From: Phytophthora colocasiae
Lineage: Eukaryota > Oomycota > Peronosporomycetes > Peronosporales > Peronosporaceae
Length of the DNA: 64,000 bases
Assembly (NCBI GenBank): GCA_018806915.1
Contig: JAGKQI010000091.1
Span: 1,984,001 to 2,048,000 of the forward strand
Reading direction: 5' to 3'
Part shown: positions 45,687 to 57,426 of the stretch, in pieces
Layout: every line of letters starts with the position of its first letter
Position numbering within the stretch: position 1 is the first letter of the stretch
Position numbers and translations under genes: made by a program
Notes under the pieces: generated by a model
Told to the model about the DNA's origin: nothing
What the model saw: the letters and a program-made list of their open reading frames with translations, nothing else
The model's database searches: none

Positions 45687-45782
45687 ATGTCCCTCATCTC
45701 CTGCTACTTGGACGGCAGTATGAATACCGCACTACACGAAGCTTGTGCGACTGGTTCCCTCGCTCTTCTCAACCGCATCTGA
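45687..45782 (+). pseudogene. Ankyrin-repeat remnant, unit 1
   Basis: A 31-codon ORF contains NTALHEACATGSLALLNRI, the conserved core of an ankyrin repeat (TALHxAAxxGxxxxL). Nothing ankyrin-like follows in frame. It lies between the coiled-coil gene and the NTPase gene and is repeated exactly at 49423-49518. Too short to be a domain on its own; read as a remnant of a larger gene. Confidence 0.45.
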
Positions 45783-46160
45783 TGCCACAGCCAACGCCCT
45801 CTCGACAAGGGTTCGCGTTCGTGTCCTGCAGCGTCCTTACAGACTAAAGGATTAACCCTTTCGCGCATTTTGCTGCGAACGACAGTCTTTGCAAAAGTGG
45901 ATGATGTTTGTACCCACTCGAAGGTAGCAAAATGCTACCATCGAGTCGACGCCAACTTTGACTAATGAAGTAGCAGTTAACAGCAACTTTTGCACTTTGT
46001 TCGATTCTGCACTTGTACAGTATGTTGCCATCACTTTGTCGCTTCACATCTATCTCCATCTATACCGATTTCATACCGGTAGCAGTTGGTATTTTGCTAT
46101 GTTGCTGAAGATCGCAGTTTTCGAAAGAAAGAAGTACTTGCAGATTCTTTTGTGCAGCCA

Positions 46161-48093
46161 ATGAGTCAAGAGCAGCCACCGAGCAAGAAGCAGAGGACGC
46201 CCAAGGCTAGCGAAGACAAGTTACTAGAAAGAAGTGAGCCAGGGGTACCGGTTCTACCTCTAATAGATACTGGAGCAGTGGAGCCAATCTTGGATCGATT
46301 GAAAGTGCTGCCATCCATACCGTTCGCGAACAAATACCGTCTTGGTCAGTACTACTACGTGCGGAAATGCTACGATGAGTACTACACGCTGGTGAAGAAC
46401 ATGTTGGACGACAAGGAAAGCTTTATAACCGTGACGGGGACACCAGGTGGATTATCTTCACGCTTATTAAATTGAGATCGACTACGGCTCGTAGTTGGTC
46501 TTTCTTTCGGGTTGTTCTTAATTAGCTGTGTTGTGTTCTCCTATAGGCATCGGCAAGTCCATCTTTTACGCCTATTTCTTCCAGCGCTTTCGGGAAGAGA
46601 TGAAGGAGTTGGGACGGAACGACACGTGGATCATTGCAGCAGCCTACAACGGGGGTGAGATATTTCGTGCCCTCGCTTTTAAAGACAACGAAGACGTGGA
46701 GGAAGATTTGATTTCTGAAGATGAAATTAACAGGTTTGCCGTAGCAGCCTACAAAGAGCAGAAGAAGGTGCTCGTACTTTGTGATGGACCTCCTAACAGG
46801 CTACGAGGTTGGGTGCAAACTGTCATCATTTCAAGTCCCAATGATACTTGGATGAGAAGAGTGAAGAACGACAACTGCACCCTCTACATGCCTCTCTGGA
46901 CATTGACGGAGCTCCAAAAGGCTGCAGAAGAGCTTGTCCTCCAGAGAAGAGATGGAGACAAATCTTACATCACTAGCGACGTGATCGAGAAGAGGTTTTA
47001 TACTTTCGGTGGTGCGGCACGGGAGTGCTTTTTACTCACCGAAAAACTCGTCAACGAGAAACGAAACTATTTGCTGACGAGGATTGGACACCTCGCGAAC
47101 CTAGAAGACGTGAAGACTCTTCTCAGGAAAAACGAAACAGCCGAAGTTTGTCATCGTCTTCTCCAGTTTGAAGCGGAGCATGGGGACCTGATCAAAACCG
47201 ATCTCGCGTCTCCGTTTGTCGCGCAAGAACTTGAGAGGCGTATGTTCGAAATGGTGCATGGGAAGAGAGAGGAGGTACTCAAGTGTCTTCAGGATATTCC
47301 GAAAGGTGTAACACTGGGTGGGTGGATGTTCGAGATGGAGGTGCATGAAACACTAGGACGAGGCTGCAAACTACAACTGCGACCGCTACCGAGTAATAGT
47401 AAGGTGTCAAAGCGTGGGGAACACACTCAAGCTCAAACGTTTGAGGACCTCACGATCGAAATGGGCGAAACAGACGAGTTCGCACTCAAGAATTTGTCTG
47501 CACAGAACGCAACGCTGGGTCCGTATCATAAGCCGGAGAGTGAGCAGTTTGAGTCGATTGACGGCTTTTATATCCCGAAGATGGAGCCTGGTAAGGGCTC
47601 GGACGAGACACAACGACTGCTGATCGATTGGAACGCGAACCCCAAGAACCGTTTGACTTTGTTTCAGACGACGATCGCAAAGAATCATCCTGTCAATGCG
47701 TCAGGAATTCTCAATGTGCTGGACAAACTTGGGTTGGTGGAGGCGGTGAAAGCTCACCCGGAGCGAGTGGCTTTCGTTTTTATCGTGGAAAAGGCAGGAA
47801 CTGCGGCCAGCTATCAGCGACAGAAGATCCGTCCAGAGCGCCATGACAGCCTGACTTCTGTCCCGCATATCGACCCTGTTACAGTGGATAAACTGAAGGC
47901 GCTAGGAATTTACCAAGTCGACAAGCTCCGGGAAGCAGTCGGTAAAGACCATAAAGATGTGGCTTTTGTCACTGGACAAATGCGGGAGGATCTCAACAAC
48001 CTACGAGACAAATCGTACAGTGAAGCAATGGATAAAATCCCACAGTTCGTGTGCTGCCTTCCTGGCGAAGTTGGTGCTAATGAAGGTGCGTAG
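46161..48093 (+). CDS. Crinkler/RHS-type NTPase-nuclease, intact copy (unit 1)
   Basis: Exons 46161-46446 and 46547-48093 give 610 aa with no break. The ATG (MSQEQPP) is conserved in four copies; the frame is open upstream without conserved sequence. Head contains PSKKQRTPK, a possible nuclear signal; no secretion signal or LFLAK head. Residues 50-90 carry YYYVRKCYDEYYTLVKNML; Walker A GTPGIGKS at 93-100 is split by a 100-nt phase-1 intron; VLVLCDGPPNR is at about 170-180; FGGAARECFLL follows. The C-terminal part (from about 400) includes GFYIPKMEPG, LLIDWNANP and LFQTTIAKNHP, resembling the restriction-endonuclease fold of Crinkler/RHS effectors. Such proteins combine ATPase and nuclease modules and can act in host or self nuclei; function here is inference. 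Divergent from the coiled-coil gene by about 520 bp. Confidence 0.8.
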
Positions 48094-48344
48094 GTGCCCC
48101 TGAGCCCGTTAGCCTGGCTGGAATTCCTTTGGTGGCATTTTTTTATTTTTGCAGTAGCATTTTGATGCCTTACCTCTAGTTAAGTACTATTTTTCAAACA
48201 ATTTGACGTGTTTCAAGCGCACTTCCTGCACTCTTTCAACTTCAGTGCGTTAAGTACACGGACGGAAGACTCTTACTTCAAAGTCGTTTGGTGTTTTGTT
48301 CATTTCGTTGCTACCAACTACTGTAGGTAGTACTTAGTACAGGC

Positions 48345-49352
48345 TTACTGCGTAATAGTGTAGATGAGCACGGCAATGAGAAGCGGGAGGAGTACCATGA
48401 GCATCAAGCGGTACGACTGGACTTGGCTGTTGAGCTTCGAAACTGCCTGCTCGGAGATCTCGCGAAGCTTCGTAATCTGAGCGCTGTGGGCCTGCTTCGA
48501 CTGCGAACGCTCAGCCTCGACGGCCTCCCTGGTCTCAGCCAGCTCTGCACGGACAGTAGCGAGCTCCTGCTTGGTCTTCGCGATCTTCTTCTCCTTGGCT
48601 TCGAGGCTAGAAGAAAGTTGGGAACGAGCCGCACTAGCGGAAGACGCATCAGCACGAGCTTTCTTCAGCTGCTTGCTTGCACTCTCAGCGTCCGCCATCT
48701 TGGCGTTCATCAGCGTCTTGGCAGCCTTCGCAGAGTCTTTCCACTTGAGAGCGTTAGCACGAGACTCCTTCAGCTCCTCGTTCGCCTCTAGCAGTGACGC
48801 GCGAGCCTTCTTCAGCAGTTCCTCGTTCGTAGCAGCAACACCACGCAGGTCCTGGAGCTGCTCGTCACTGCTCGAACGCTGCGAAATCAGGTCGTCATAC
48901 TGCACCTTCAACTTCTTCACTTCAGCCGTACGCGCCTCCAAGTCTCCAGCGAGCTTCTTCAGTTGCGAGTCGTTTCCAGACGCTTGGCTAAGAGACTTCT
49001 CGTTTTCAAGCTTCAGACGGATCACCTCGTCCTTCATCTCAACCAAAAGACGAGCAGTCTCCTCCTTGTCAGCAAGCACAGACTTGGCAACCTCCTTAGC
49101 CTTCTCCAGCTCCGCAGCAAACTCAGCACTGCTGTCCTCCGACTGTAGTTGAGAGATTTGCGCCGTAAGCTCGTCAACCTTTTCCTTGTGCTTAAGCTCG
49201 GCCTCTTGAGCCGATGTGCGAAGAGCATCAAGTTCCGCAGACGTATCCTTAGCACTCTTCTTCGTCGACTCGAGTTCTTGCTCCAGAGTCTGAATACGGT
49301 CCGAGGAGCTAGTAGTCTTCGATTCAAACTCCTTGGAAGATGCCCGCAGCAC
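48345..49352 (-). CDS. Tail-anchored coiled-coil protein (copy 2, C-terminus intact)
   Basis: The open frame extends from a TTACAG acceptor-like site at 49373 to a stop at 48345, at least 335 aa. Nearly all of it is charged heptad-type coiled coil rich in E, K, A and S. The last 25 residues form a single hydrophobic segment LMLMVLLPLLIAVLIYTI followed by TQ, the layout of a tail-anchored protein inserted in the ER or outer mitochondrial membrane (inference). No ATG is found near the 5' end of the frame; an upstream exon is probable but not resolved. It is divergent from the NTPase-nuclease gene of the same unit. No family name can be given; tether or scaffold proteins have this layout. Confidence 0.62.
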   Translation of the reverse strand: MLRASSKEFESKTTSSSDRIQTLEQELESTKKSAKDTSAELDALRTSAQEAELKHKEKVDELTAQISQLQSEDSSAEFAAELEKAKEVAKSVLADKEETARLLVEMKDEVIRLKLENEKSLSQASGNDSQLKKLAGDLEARTAEVKKLKVQYDDLISQRSSSDEQLQDLRGVAATNEELLKKARASLLEANEELKESRANALKWKDSAKAAKTLMNAKMADAESASKQLKKARADASSASAARSQLSSSLEAKEKKIAKTKQELATVRAELAETREAVEAERSQSKQAHSAQITKLREISEQAVSKLNSQVQSYRLMLMVLLPLLIAVLIYTITQ

Positions 49353-49422
49353 TTCCAGTTCAGCAGATACCTCCTGTAACCCTCGCTTTGTCCGACAAGG
49401 CCGTCGTCATCTGCCCCATGTA

Positions 49423-49518
49423 ATGTCCCTCATCTCCTGCTACTTGGACGGCAGTATGAATACCGCACTACACGAAGCTTGTGCGACTGGTTCCCTCGCT
49501 CTTCTCAACCGCATCTGA
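49423..49518 (+). pseudogene. Ankyrin-repeat remnant, unit 2
   Basis: Exact duplicate of the 31-codon ankyrin-like ORF of unit 1, in the same place between the coiled-coil and NTPase genes. Preserved by duplication, not evidence of separate function. Confidence 0.45.
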
Positions 49519-49897
49519 TGCCACAGCCAACGCCCTCTCGACAAGGGTTCGCGTTCGTGTCCTGCAGCGTCCTTACAGACTAAAGGATTAACCCTTTCGC
49601 GCATTTTGCTGCGAACGACAGTCTTTGCAAAAGTGGATGATGTTTGTACCCACTCGAAGGTAGCAAAATGCTACCATCGAGTCGACGCCAACTTTGACTA
49701 ATGAAGTAGCAGTTAACAGCAACTTTTTGCACTTTGTTCGATTCTGCACTTGTACAGTATGTTGCCATCACTTTGTCGCTTCACATCTATCTCCATCTAT
49801 ACCGATTTCATACCGGTAGCAGTTGGTATTTTGCTATGTTGCTGAAGATCGCAGTTTTCGAAAGAAAGAAGTACTTGCAGATTCTTTTGTGCAGCCA

Positions 49898-51827
49898 ATG
49901 AGTCAAGAGCAGCCACCGAGCAAGAAGCAGAGGACGCCCAAGGCTAGCGAAGACAAGTTACTAGAAAGAAGTGAGCCAGGGGTACCGGTTCTACCTCTAA
50001 TAGATACTGGAGCAGTGGAGCCAATCTTGGATCGATTGAAAGTGCTGCCATCCATACCGTTCGCGAACAAATACCGTCTTGGTCAGTACTACTACGTGCG
50101 GAAATGCTACGATGAGTACTACACGCTGGTGAAGAACATGTTGGACGACAAGGAAAGCTTTATAACCGTGACGGGGACACCAGGTGGATTATCTTCACGC
50201 TTATTAAATTGAGATCGACTACGGCTCGTAGTTGGTCTTTCTTTCGGGTTGTTCTTAATTAGCTGTGTTGTGTTCTCCTATATAGGCATCGGCAAGTCCA
50301 TCTTTTACGCCTATTTCTTCCAGCGCTTTCGGGAGGAGATGGAAGAGATGGAAAGAAATGACACGTGGATCATTGCAGCGGCCTACAACGGGGGTGAGAT
50401 ATTTCGTGCCTTCGCTTTTAAAGACAACGAAGACATGGAGAAAGGTTTGATGTCTGAAGATGAAATCAACAGCTTTGTCATAGCGGCCTACAAAGAGCAG
50501 AAGAAGGTGCTCGTACTGTGTGATGGACCTCCCAACAGGCTACGAGGTGAGGTGCAAACTATCATCTTTACAAGTCCCAATGATGGTTGGGTGAGAAGAG
50601 TGAAGAACGACGACCCTCTACATGCCTCTTTGGACATTGACGGAGCTCCAAAAGGCTGCAGAAGAGCTTGCCCTCCAGAGAAGAGATGGAGACAAATCTT
50701 ACATCACTAGCGACGTGATCGAGAAGAGGTTTTATACTTTCGGTGGTGCGGCACGGGAGTGCTTTTTACTCACCGAAAAACTCGTCAACAAGAAACGAAA
50801 CTATTTGCTGACGAGGATTCGTGAAATCGCAAACCTAGAAGACGTGATGGTTCTTCTTCGAAGAAACGTAACAACCGAAGTTTGTCATCGTCTTCTCCAG
50901 TTTGAAGCGGAGCATGGGGACCTGATCAAAACCGATGTGGCGTCTTCGTTTGTCGCGCAAGAACTTGAGAGGCGTATGCTCGAAATGGTGGATGGGAAGA
51001 GAGAGGACTCACTCAAGTGTCTTCAGGATATTCCGAAAGGTGTAACACTGGGTGGGTGGATGTTCGAGATGGAGGTGCATGAAACACTAGGACGAGGCTG
51101 CAAACTACAACTGCGGCCACTACCGAGTAATAGTAAGGTGTCAAAGCGTGGGGAACACACTCAAGCTCAAACGTTTGAGGACCTCACGATCGAAATGGGC
51201 GAAACAGACGAGTTCGCACTCAAGAATTTGTCTGCACAGAACGCAACGCTGGGTCCGTATCATAAGCCGGAGAGTGAGCAGTTTGAGTCGATTGACGGCT
51301 TTTATATCCCGAAGATGGAGCCTGGTAAGGGCTCGGACGAGACACAACGACTGCTGATCGATTGGAACGCGAACCCCAAGAACCGTTTGACTTTGTTTCA
51401 GACGACGATCGCAAAGAATCATCCTGTCAATGCGTCAGGAATTCTCAATGTGCTGGACAAACTTGGGTTGGTGGAGGCGGTGAAAGCTCACCCGGAGCGA
51501 GTGGCTTTAGTTTTTATCGTGAAAAAAGCAGGAATTGCAGCGAACTATCAGCGACAGAAGATCCGTCCAGAACGCCATGACAGCCTGACTTCTGTCACGC
51601 ATATCGACCCTGTTACAGTGGGTAAACTGAAGGCGCTAGGAATTTACGAAGTCGACAAGCTCCGGGAAGCAGTCGGTAAAGACCATAAAAATGTGGCTTT
51701 TGTCACTGGACAAATGCGAAAGGGTCTCAGCAACCTACGAGACAAATCGTACAGTGAAGCAATGGATAAAATCCCACAGTTCGTGTGCTGTCTTCCTGGT
51801 GAAATTGGTGCTAATGAAGGTGCGTAG
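49898..51827 (+). pseudogene. Crinkler/RHS-type NTPase-nuclease, unit 2, frameshifted
   Basis: Exon 1 (49898-50183) is identical to unit 1; the intron is 102 nt (50184-50285); exon 2 runs to 51827. A net 5-nt deletion near 50605, in the conserved NDNCTLYMPLW region, shifts the frame; the first frame stops at 50710 and the original frame resumes from about 50622 to the normal C-terminus. The 315 bp before the break match the copy at 63270 with a single difference and differ clearly from unit 1, so this gene is a mosaic. The nuclease-like C-terminus is preserved. Confidence 0.82.
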
Positions 51828-52065
51828 GTGCCCTCGAGTCTGGTAGACTAGCTGAAATCCCTTTGGTGGCATTTTTTTTCTAGGTTTTGAGTAGCACTTT
51901 GATACCTTACCTCTAGTTAAGTATTATTTTTCAAACAATTTGACGTGTTTCAAGCGCACTTCCTGCACTCTTTCAACTTCAGTGCCCTTACCTCAAAGTA
52001 CCTTCGTTTGGTGTTTTGTTCATTTCGTTGCTACCAACTACTGTAGGTAGGTACTTAGTACAGGC

Positions 52066-52146
52066 TTACTGCGTAATAGTGTAGATGAGCACGGCAATGA
52101 GAATCGGGAGGAGTACCATGAGCATCAAGCGGTACGACTGGACTTG
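52066..52146 (-). pseudogene. Coiled-coil gene, copy 3, only the membrane-anchor end left
   Basis: The last 26 codons, the hydrophobic C-terminal segment and the stop, match copy 2. The match ends at 52146, exactly where the Gypsy LTR begins. The insertion therefore hit a third unit of the array. Confidence 0.8.
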
Positions 52147-52387
52147 TGTAGTAGGTCTGAGCGAAACTCCGTTAGGGAAGCCGGCGCTTCCTGGTAATCC
52201 CCTCAGTCTATTGAGTTCAAGTAGGTAAAATGTACTCTGCCTCACTGATCAGCTCCACCAGTTGAGCTTCAGTGGTTTCCTAACTACTACATGTACTTCT
52301 CCTGCCAGCTGAACATCGCATCTGCGATGTTCCAGCCTGGAACTTCCAGGTAGTAGGAAAAGGCTTGGTCTCGTAACCTCCACTACA
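52147..52387 (-). repeat. Gypsy 3' LTR (241 bp)
   Basis: Ends form the inverted pair TGTAGT...ACTACA. On the minus strand a purine-rich AGGAGGGCAG lies directly before it, a good polypurine-tract candidate. Shares about 200 bp with the other LTR, with small substitutions and a 12-15 bp length difference near TTCCAGCCTGGAAC. Confidence 0.8.
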
Positions 52388-52413
52388 CTGCCCTCCTAAG
52401 CCTGGCGGCCATC

Positions 52414-55400
52414 TTAGGCTTTCTTTGCTCTCTTTGTTCGCGTCTTGGCTCTGCCACCTGTTGCCACGTGCTGCACGAACTTTGGGTCTTCTGTCTTGTC
52501 TGCATACTGCGATAGCAAGACAGGAATGTCCTTCCGCAGTTGCCGAGTTGGTTCCCAAGAGTCTTCAATCGATTCGAGACCTCTCCAGCTAACCAACACT
52601 TCGTAGTCATGTTTCTCCTTGCACCAACGATATCCGTTTAGCTTAGACACCGTTAGCACCACTCCTTGGGCTCCAATATGCTCCCGGAGTTCTTCCGTAA
52701 TTTCCAATGAACTGCCAGCATAAAATTTTAACCGAGAAGAATGTATGTCCCTTTCCTCCCCCGTTAGTAGATGTCGAACACCAAAGGAGTGTTTGTCAGC
52801 ACGTGTAATCTGGTACGGTCACACCCAGGTCACCAGCAATTTATCGTAGTGCTTCTGGTCAACCCTTGACCTGAGGACGTAGTCACCAACACCGAAATTT
52901 GGCCGTCGTGCATACTTCTGCATCTTCTTATTTCGCTGTGTCTGTTTGTTGCGTGCCACTGTCATTGGTTTGTGCATCTCACGTATGCTATCCTTCAACT
53001 CGTCTAGCCATTTCGAGATAGAGGCTTTCTGCATTGGTACCGTCACGACTCACCGTTGTTTGGTGTCAACGCAGAACGTCAGCGGCGTTGCCGGAGGTAG
53101 CCCGCAAAACAGCTCAACAGGTGCTCGATTCCCTAGTGACGGAACCGGTGTATGATTAAGGCTTGCTTGTAGGACAGGTACGAAGTATATCCAGTCGTGA
53201 GTGTTCACCTTATACTCGAGGCACAAGGCACGAAGGACTTGGATGATGTCTTTGTTCACCCGTTCAACACTTCCATTTATCCACGGGCTATATGCCACCG
53301 TGAAATCATGGCCTTCAGTCGCCTACACACTTCCGCGACGACTTCGCTCGTAAAGTGCGAGCCTTGGTCGCTAATCCATACAGGCGGGGCTCCAAATCTA
53401 CTATGCCACGCTAATATCGCCTCCACTGCAACACCACTAGATGGATCTGCACACGGTGTCAGCTCCGTGAAATGTGTAGCCTCATCTTTGAGTACTAACA
53501 AATAACAATCCCCAGCAAAAGTGTCCCCTAAGGCTCAAAAAGTCGAAGTGCAACGCGCCATTGCGTACATTGTTCCGGTACGTTTCTCCCCATGGACGTT
53601 GAATAATCTTGCCTCCTTTGACATGTTTGCACAAGAGGCAGTTTGCCAGGAACGTATCCACCCGTTCGCGCAGTCGGTCAATGAGAAAAAGCCGCCTTAT
53701 AGATGTGAGCATGGCATCTCGCCCGCGGTGCCCCTGCGAACCGCAGTGTGCCACTACTAGCATCCGCTGAATTAGCCCGTTGGCTTTTTCTGGTATCCAC
53801 ACTTTATCATCAATGTACCAACCTTGATCATCATCACCGGACGTGCGTACCGGTCTACAGTCTGCATGTTTTAATTCTTCAGCACGGATAGCCGCCCACG
53901 TTGGCCACTCAAAGTCTGGATCATCAAGCGGTCGAAGTCTGTGCAAGTGAGCCGGACGATCATTCTGTTGCTCCTCCCCTAACTGCGTTTTGTCAACGTC
54001 GACGAGTTCGTTTACGCCGGGGCCTGCTGTCTCCATTACGATCCTCTCTGCTACGTTTTCGTAGTTTCATCACGTTCAAACGTACAGCCGGATCATGGTT
54101 TCCAGCCCATCGCGATACCATATCTGCCCACACGTTGGACTCTCCATCTATATGCTCAATCTCGTAATGATATTCCATCAGTTTCGTCGCCCACCGCAGC
54201 AGTTTACCGCGGATATGCTTTTTCACTTCTTGCCCAGGTGCGAACACGTAGATTAAGTTTCGGTGGTCACAATAGAGCTTGAAGCCGTTTGGACGAAGCA
54301 AAAGGTAGCTTAGTTTATCACATGCGCAGACAATTGGGTAAGCTTCCTTCTCGATGATGCTCCAATTTCGCTGTGCCCCAGTGAAAGTGCCGCTCAAGCA
54401 GATAAGCATCTCGTGGGCTTGCTCCCACACCTCTAGTTTAGGTTTCCAGTTCTCCACTTGAGTCACCAGCAAGATCCACCCAATGTCTGAGGCGTCCGTT
54501 AACACGCACATCTGTGCTCCGGCTTTTGGGTGAGCCAGTGTCACACTTCGTGATAGCATCGCTTTCATTTCGTCGAATGCATCTCTGTGTATAGCACTCA
54601 ACTCGATTCCCACACTAGCGGCAGCCCGTTTGGTACGTTTGGATGCTCGGGACATTGCGTCGTCTAACAAGTCCTGCAGTGGTCGAGCCACTCTTGCGTA
54701 GTCTCTCTCATCCAATTCGTAGCGCACAGAAATTGTTGTAATTCTCCTGCTGACCTCGGGAATGGCATAGCTTGTAATGCTCGTACTCGTTCCGGGTCAT
54801 GGTGCACTCCGTCACCATTAATCAATTTCCCGCACCACCGGCAAATAAGCAGGACTTCTTCGGGCTAAGCTTGAACCCGAAGAAATCAAGCAGCTCAAAT
54901 AATCGTTCGAGCTTCACTAGGTAGGTTCTGGCATCTCGAGCATACAGAAGCAAGTCATCTATCCACACGAGTAAGTGCTTGTGAAGCAGTTCCTCTAAGC
55001 ATTTTTGGATTGTTGACTGAAAGAACAAAGCTGCGTCCGTACATCCTTGAGGTACACGACGTGGCGTGTAGACTTTCCTGTGTGTCATGTATGAAAGCCA
55101 CTCCTGACACTCCTCAGCCAATGCCAACTGCCAGTATCCTTTTATAAAATCAAACAGACCGAAAAACCGAGCTCCTTCCACGTTTTCAAGATCGACCTGC
55201 AAGTTAGGCATCACTCCGACAATCGCTTCGATGTCAGCGTTGACAGGCTTGTAATCAGACGTCTGTCAAAATTCACCTCCTGATTTGCGCACTGGAAGGA
55301 CTGGGCAAGCCCATCGACTCTCCGCGTTCTCATAGACCCAGCCTAACTTGGCCAGATCGTCGTTAAACTCATCGAGAAATTTTCGGACCTCCGGCGGGTA

Positions 55401-56120
55401 CTTCCGAGCCTTACATCGATAAGGCTTCGCTCCTGGCTTCAGGCGTATCTTCATCGGTGGTACACGGGCCGGCGGATCATCTCCTAGTCGAAGCCTCCAA
55501 AGATCAAACCGAGTAGCAATCCTGCGGATTGAAGGCACCAATTTCTTTGAAAATCCATTTTCCACAGCTCGATCAACCATTTTCTCCACCTCAACCAGAA
55601 CTTCTTCACTTAATCCAGCGCTAGAACCAATCTGCGGCTCATCCACATCATCAAATTCATCATCTCGTTCGTCTCGGTTTGTATTAGCCACTAGCAAGTC
55701 CAATTGCCTCAACACGTCAATCCCTAACATCGTCAATATATCGTTTCCAAGTAGGAACTCGGTGGAGCCACCAGGAATGACAAGACACTCAACTGGTTTA
55801 GCAATCCGAACCGTGCCTGCGACCGTAGTCAACTTAAGACGCAAATTCACAGTCATTTTCACTTCAATTTGCTGTCCATCAGCACCTTTGCAAATGAGTG
55901 GTTCCTCCAACCTCACAGCTTTTTCTGCCTCCGGACAGCTTTTTACGAATCGTTCATACATCATCATGCTCATTCCAGACCTGTCTGCACCACTGTCAGC
56001 ACAGAAATCCACTTTGAAAGCGTCTTCCAACACAATAGAGCGCGATTGTGTCGGCAGGCATTCTGCAAGTCTTCTCAGGTTAGCGGTGCCTCCCTGCAGG
56101 AGGCTCCCCACTTTTTTTCT
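52414..56120 (-). pseudogene. Gypsy Pol: protease, RT, RNase H, integrase, chromodomain (broken)
   Basis: Protease DFCADSGADRSG near 56010. RT starts near 55450; an in-frame TGA at 55266-55268 stands where Trp is expected, and the catalytic WIDD is at about 54954-54965. A frameshift follows near 54840. RNase H holds LTDASDIGW near 54510 and IIEKEAYPIVCACDK near 54350. Integrase has the H-x5-H...C-x2-C finger near 53600-53770, WISDQGSHF near 53385 and NGSVERVNKD near 53275, broken again in between. The C-terminal chromodomain (YEVLVSWRG...SWEP) is at about 52560-52610. Several stops and shifts make it inactive. Confidence 0.82.
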
Positions 56121-57147
56121 TCTGCGTGGGGGTTGTGAGCCGTTCACGATCTTCCTTGGTCGCTGTTGGGCATCCACTAAGGTAGTGAGCTCCTCCACAG
56201 TGAAAGCAGCCCGTCTTTGGCGCTCCTTTAGAACTTGATTGCTCTTTCTTGTGTTTTTTCCTTGAGTTCTTAGCATCCGACTGCTCGACTTTCCTTTGCA
56301 CTTTTTCAGACTTCTTATGCTCACCAACGTGTAAACGCTTGTTCTTCCGAAATGACTGAGACTTCTCCTGATTTTTCTGCTTACGTGCCGAACTCCGTTC
56401 CTTCGCCAGCGCTCGGTGTTCAATGGCTTCCGCCAGAGCCTGTTGACAAATAAGCTTGTACAACTTCCTCACGTTGCTCGGCGCTTCCGGGAAACGGTAG
56501 TCAATTTCATTCCTAACTCTCTCTTTTAGGGTGTCTGGTAGCGAGTTTACGAGCAGCTTACATTTCTTCTCCATGCCTTTTTCCTCGTCGAAAAAACTCG
56601 AGAATCCATACTTCTTAATCAAAGTGTTGCACAGCATGAAGTAGTTGGTCACCCGTGAGGTAATGTCCTTGTTGCTCATATCCATTTGCAACTCCTTCTG
56701 AAACAGTTCATTCACCGGCGGTAGCACTTGGTTTTGGTAGCTGTCAGTGATAGCGTGTATCTGCTTAAGTAGAAATTCGTCTGTCAGATCGTCCTTGGCG
56801 ACACCCCAATTCACTTCACACAGCGTCTCCAGTAAATCGTTGTCGATCGAATTCCGGATGCTCTTCATTACCTTGATGTCCTCTTTGCCGTCCTTGCATC
56901 GCTCTTTGACTGCCTCCTCATATTCTTTGCGAAGCTTTAGCCACTCGACTAACTCGTCACGAGCGATCGAAGAAACTTTCGGCGCCAGGACGAACGAAAA
57001 AATCGGCTGTGGGACACGGGACGTTCCTGTTACACTTGCTTTATCACTTGTCTCGTGTTTCGACCCTACACCAGCATGCTGAGCAACAGGTTGTTCTCCA
57101 GTGTGACTTTGGCCTGATGACTCGTCGTCGCTTGATGAGGACACCAT
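56080..57147 (-). pseudogene. Gypsy Gag protein
   Basis: A 355-codon open frame from the ATG at 57147. The central part is helical with ELFQKELQMDMSN-type capsid sequence, followed by a very basic Lys/Ser stretch and one zinc knuckle CFHCGGAHYLSGC (C-x2-C-x4-H-x4-C). Gag forms the particle and packages RNA. The frame itself is open, but the element is inactive because pol is broken. Pol overlaps near 56100 in the +1 frame, so a ribosomal shift would be needed to make Gag-Pol. Confidence 0.8.
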
Positions 57148-57206
57148 CTTGGATTCTTTTTTTTGTCTTTCCTTTCAAGTCGCGAGACCGCAACTAAAGA
57201 ATTCTT

Positions 57207-57411
57207 TGTAGTAGGTCTGAGCGAAACTCCGTTAGGGAAGCCGGCGCTTCCTGGTAATCCCCTCAGTCTATTGAGTTCAAGTAGGTAAAATGTACTCTGC
57301 CTCACTGATCAGCTCCACCTGTCGAGCTTCAGTGGTTTCCTAACTGCTACATGTACTTCTCCTGCCAGCTGAACATCGCAGATGCGATGTTCCAGGTAGT
57401 GGGAAAAGGCA
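57207..57411 (-). repeat. Gypsy 5' LTR, truncated by the hAT element
   Basis: Matches the other LTR from its ACTACA end through AAAAGGC at 57410, where the hAT inverted repeat begins. The last 20-25 bp of the LTR and the flanking target copy are missing, so the target-site duplication cannot be tested. Confidence 0.8.
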
Positions 57412-57426
57412 CCCCTGGGACGAACC
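57411..57426 (+). repeat. hAT left terminal inverted repeat
   Basis: Sixteen bases matching the right end exactly; followed by several CGAACC-type subterminal copies up to about 57520, a usual feature of hAT ends that bind transposase. Confidence 0.85.

Larger units (their letters stand above)
44901..52146. repeat. Tandem array with a period of about 3.74 kb (two units plus a remnant)
   Basis: Matching points are offset by 3,734-3,737 bp: coiled-coil start 45616/49352, ankyrin-like ORF 45687/49423, NTPase start 46161/49898, exon 1 end 46446/50183, 47628/51362. Unit 1 runs 44901-48636, unit 2 from 48637, and the start of a third unit survives at 52066-52146. Upstream and exon 1 sequence is nearly identical (for example one extra T near 49727), while exon 2 differs more. 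Confidence 0.9.
52147..57411 (-). mobile_element. Chromodomain Ty3/Gypsy LTR retrotransposon, degenerate
   Basis: Read on the minus strand the order is LTR, gag with CCHC knuckle, protease, RT, RNase H, integrase, chromodomain, LTR, the layout of chromoviruses. The complete LTR (left on the plus strand) starts TGTAGT and ends ACTACA on the minus strand; the other is cut at 57411 by the neighbouring hAT element. RT, integrase and linker regions hold several stops and frameshifts, so the copy is inactive. Chromodomains in this group direct integration to marked chromatin (family knowledge). Confidence 0.88.

Noticed and set aside
46086..46160. Extension of the NTPase frame upstream of the conserved ATG
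   Set aside because: The stretch has no conserved protein sequence among copies and the 42.9-44.7 kb copy has unrelated sequence there; the shared ATG is the better start.
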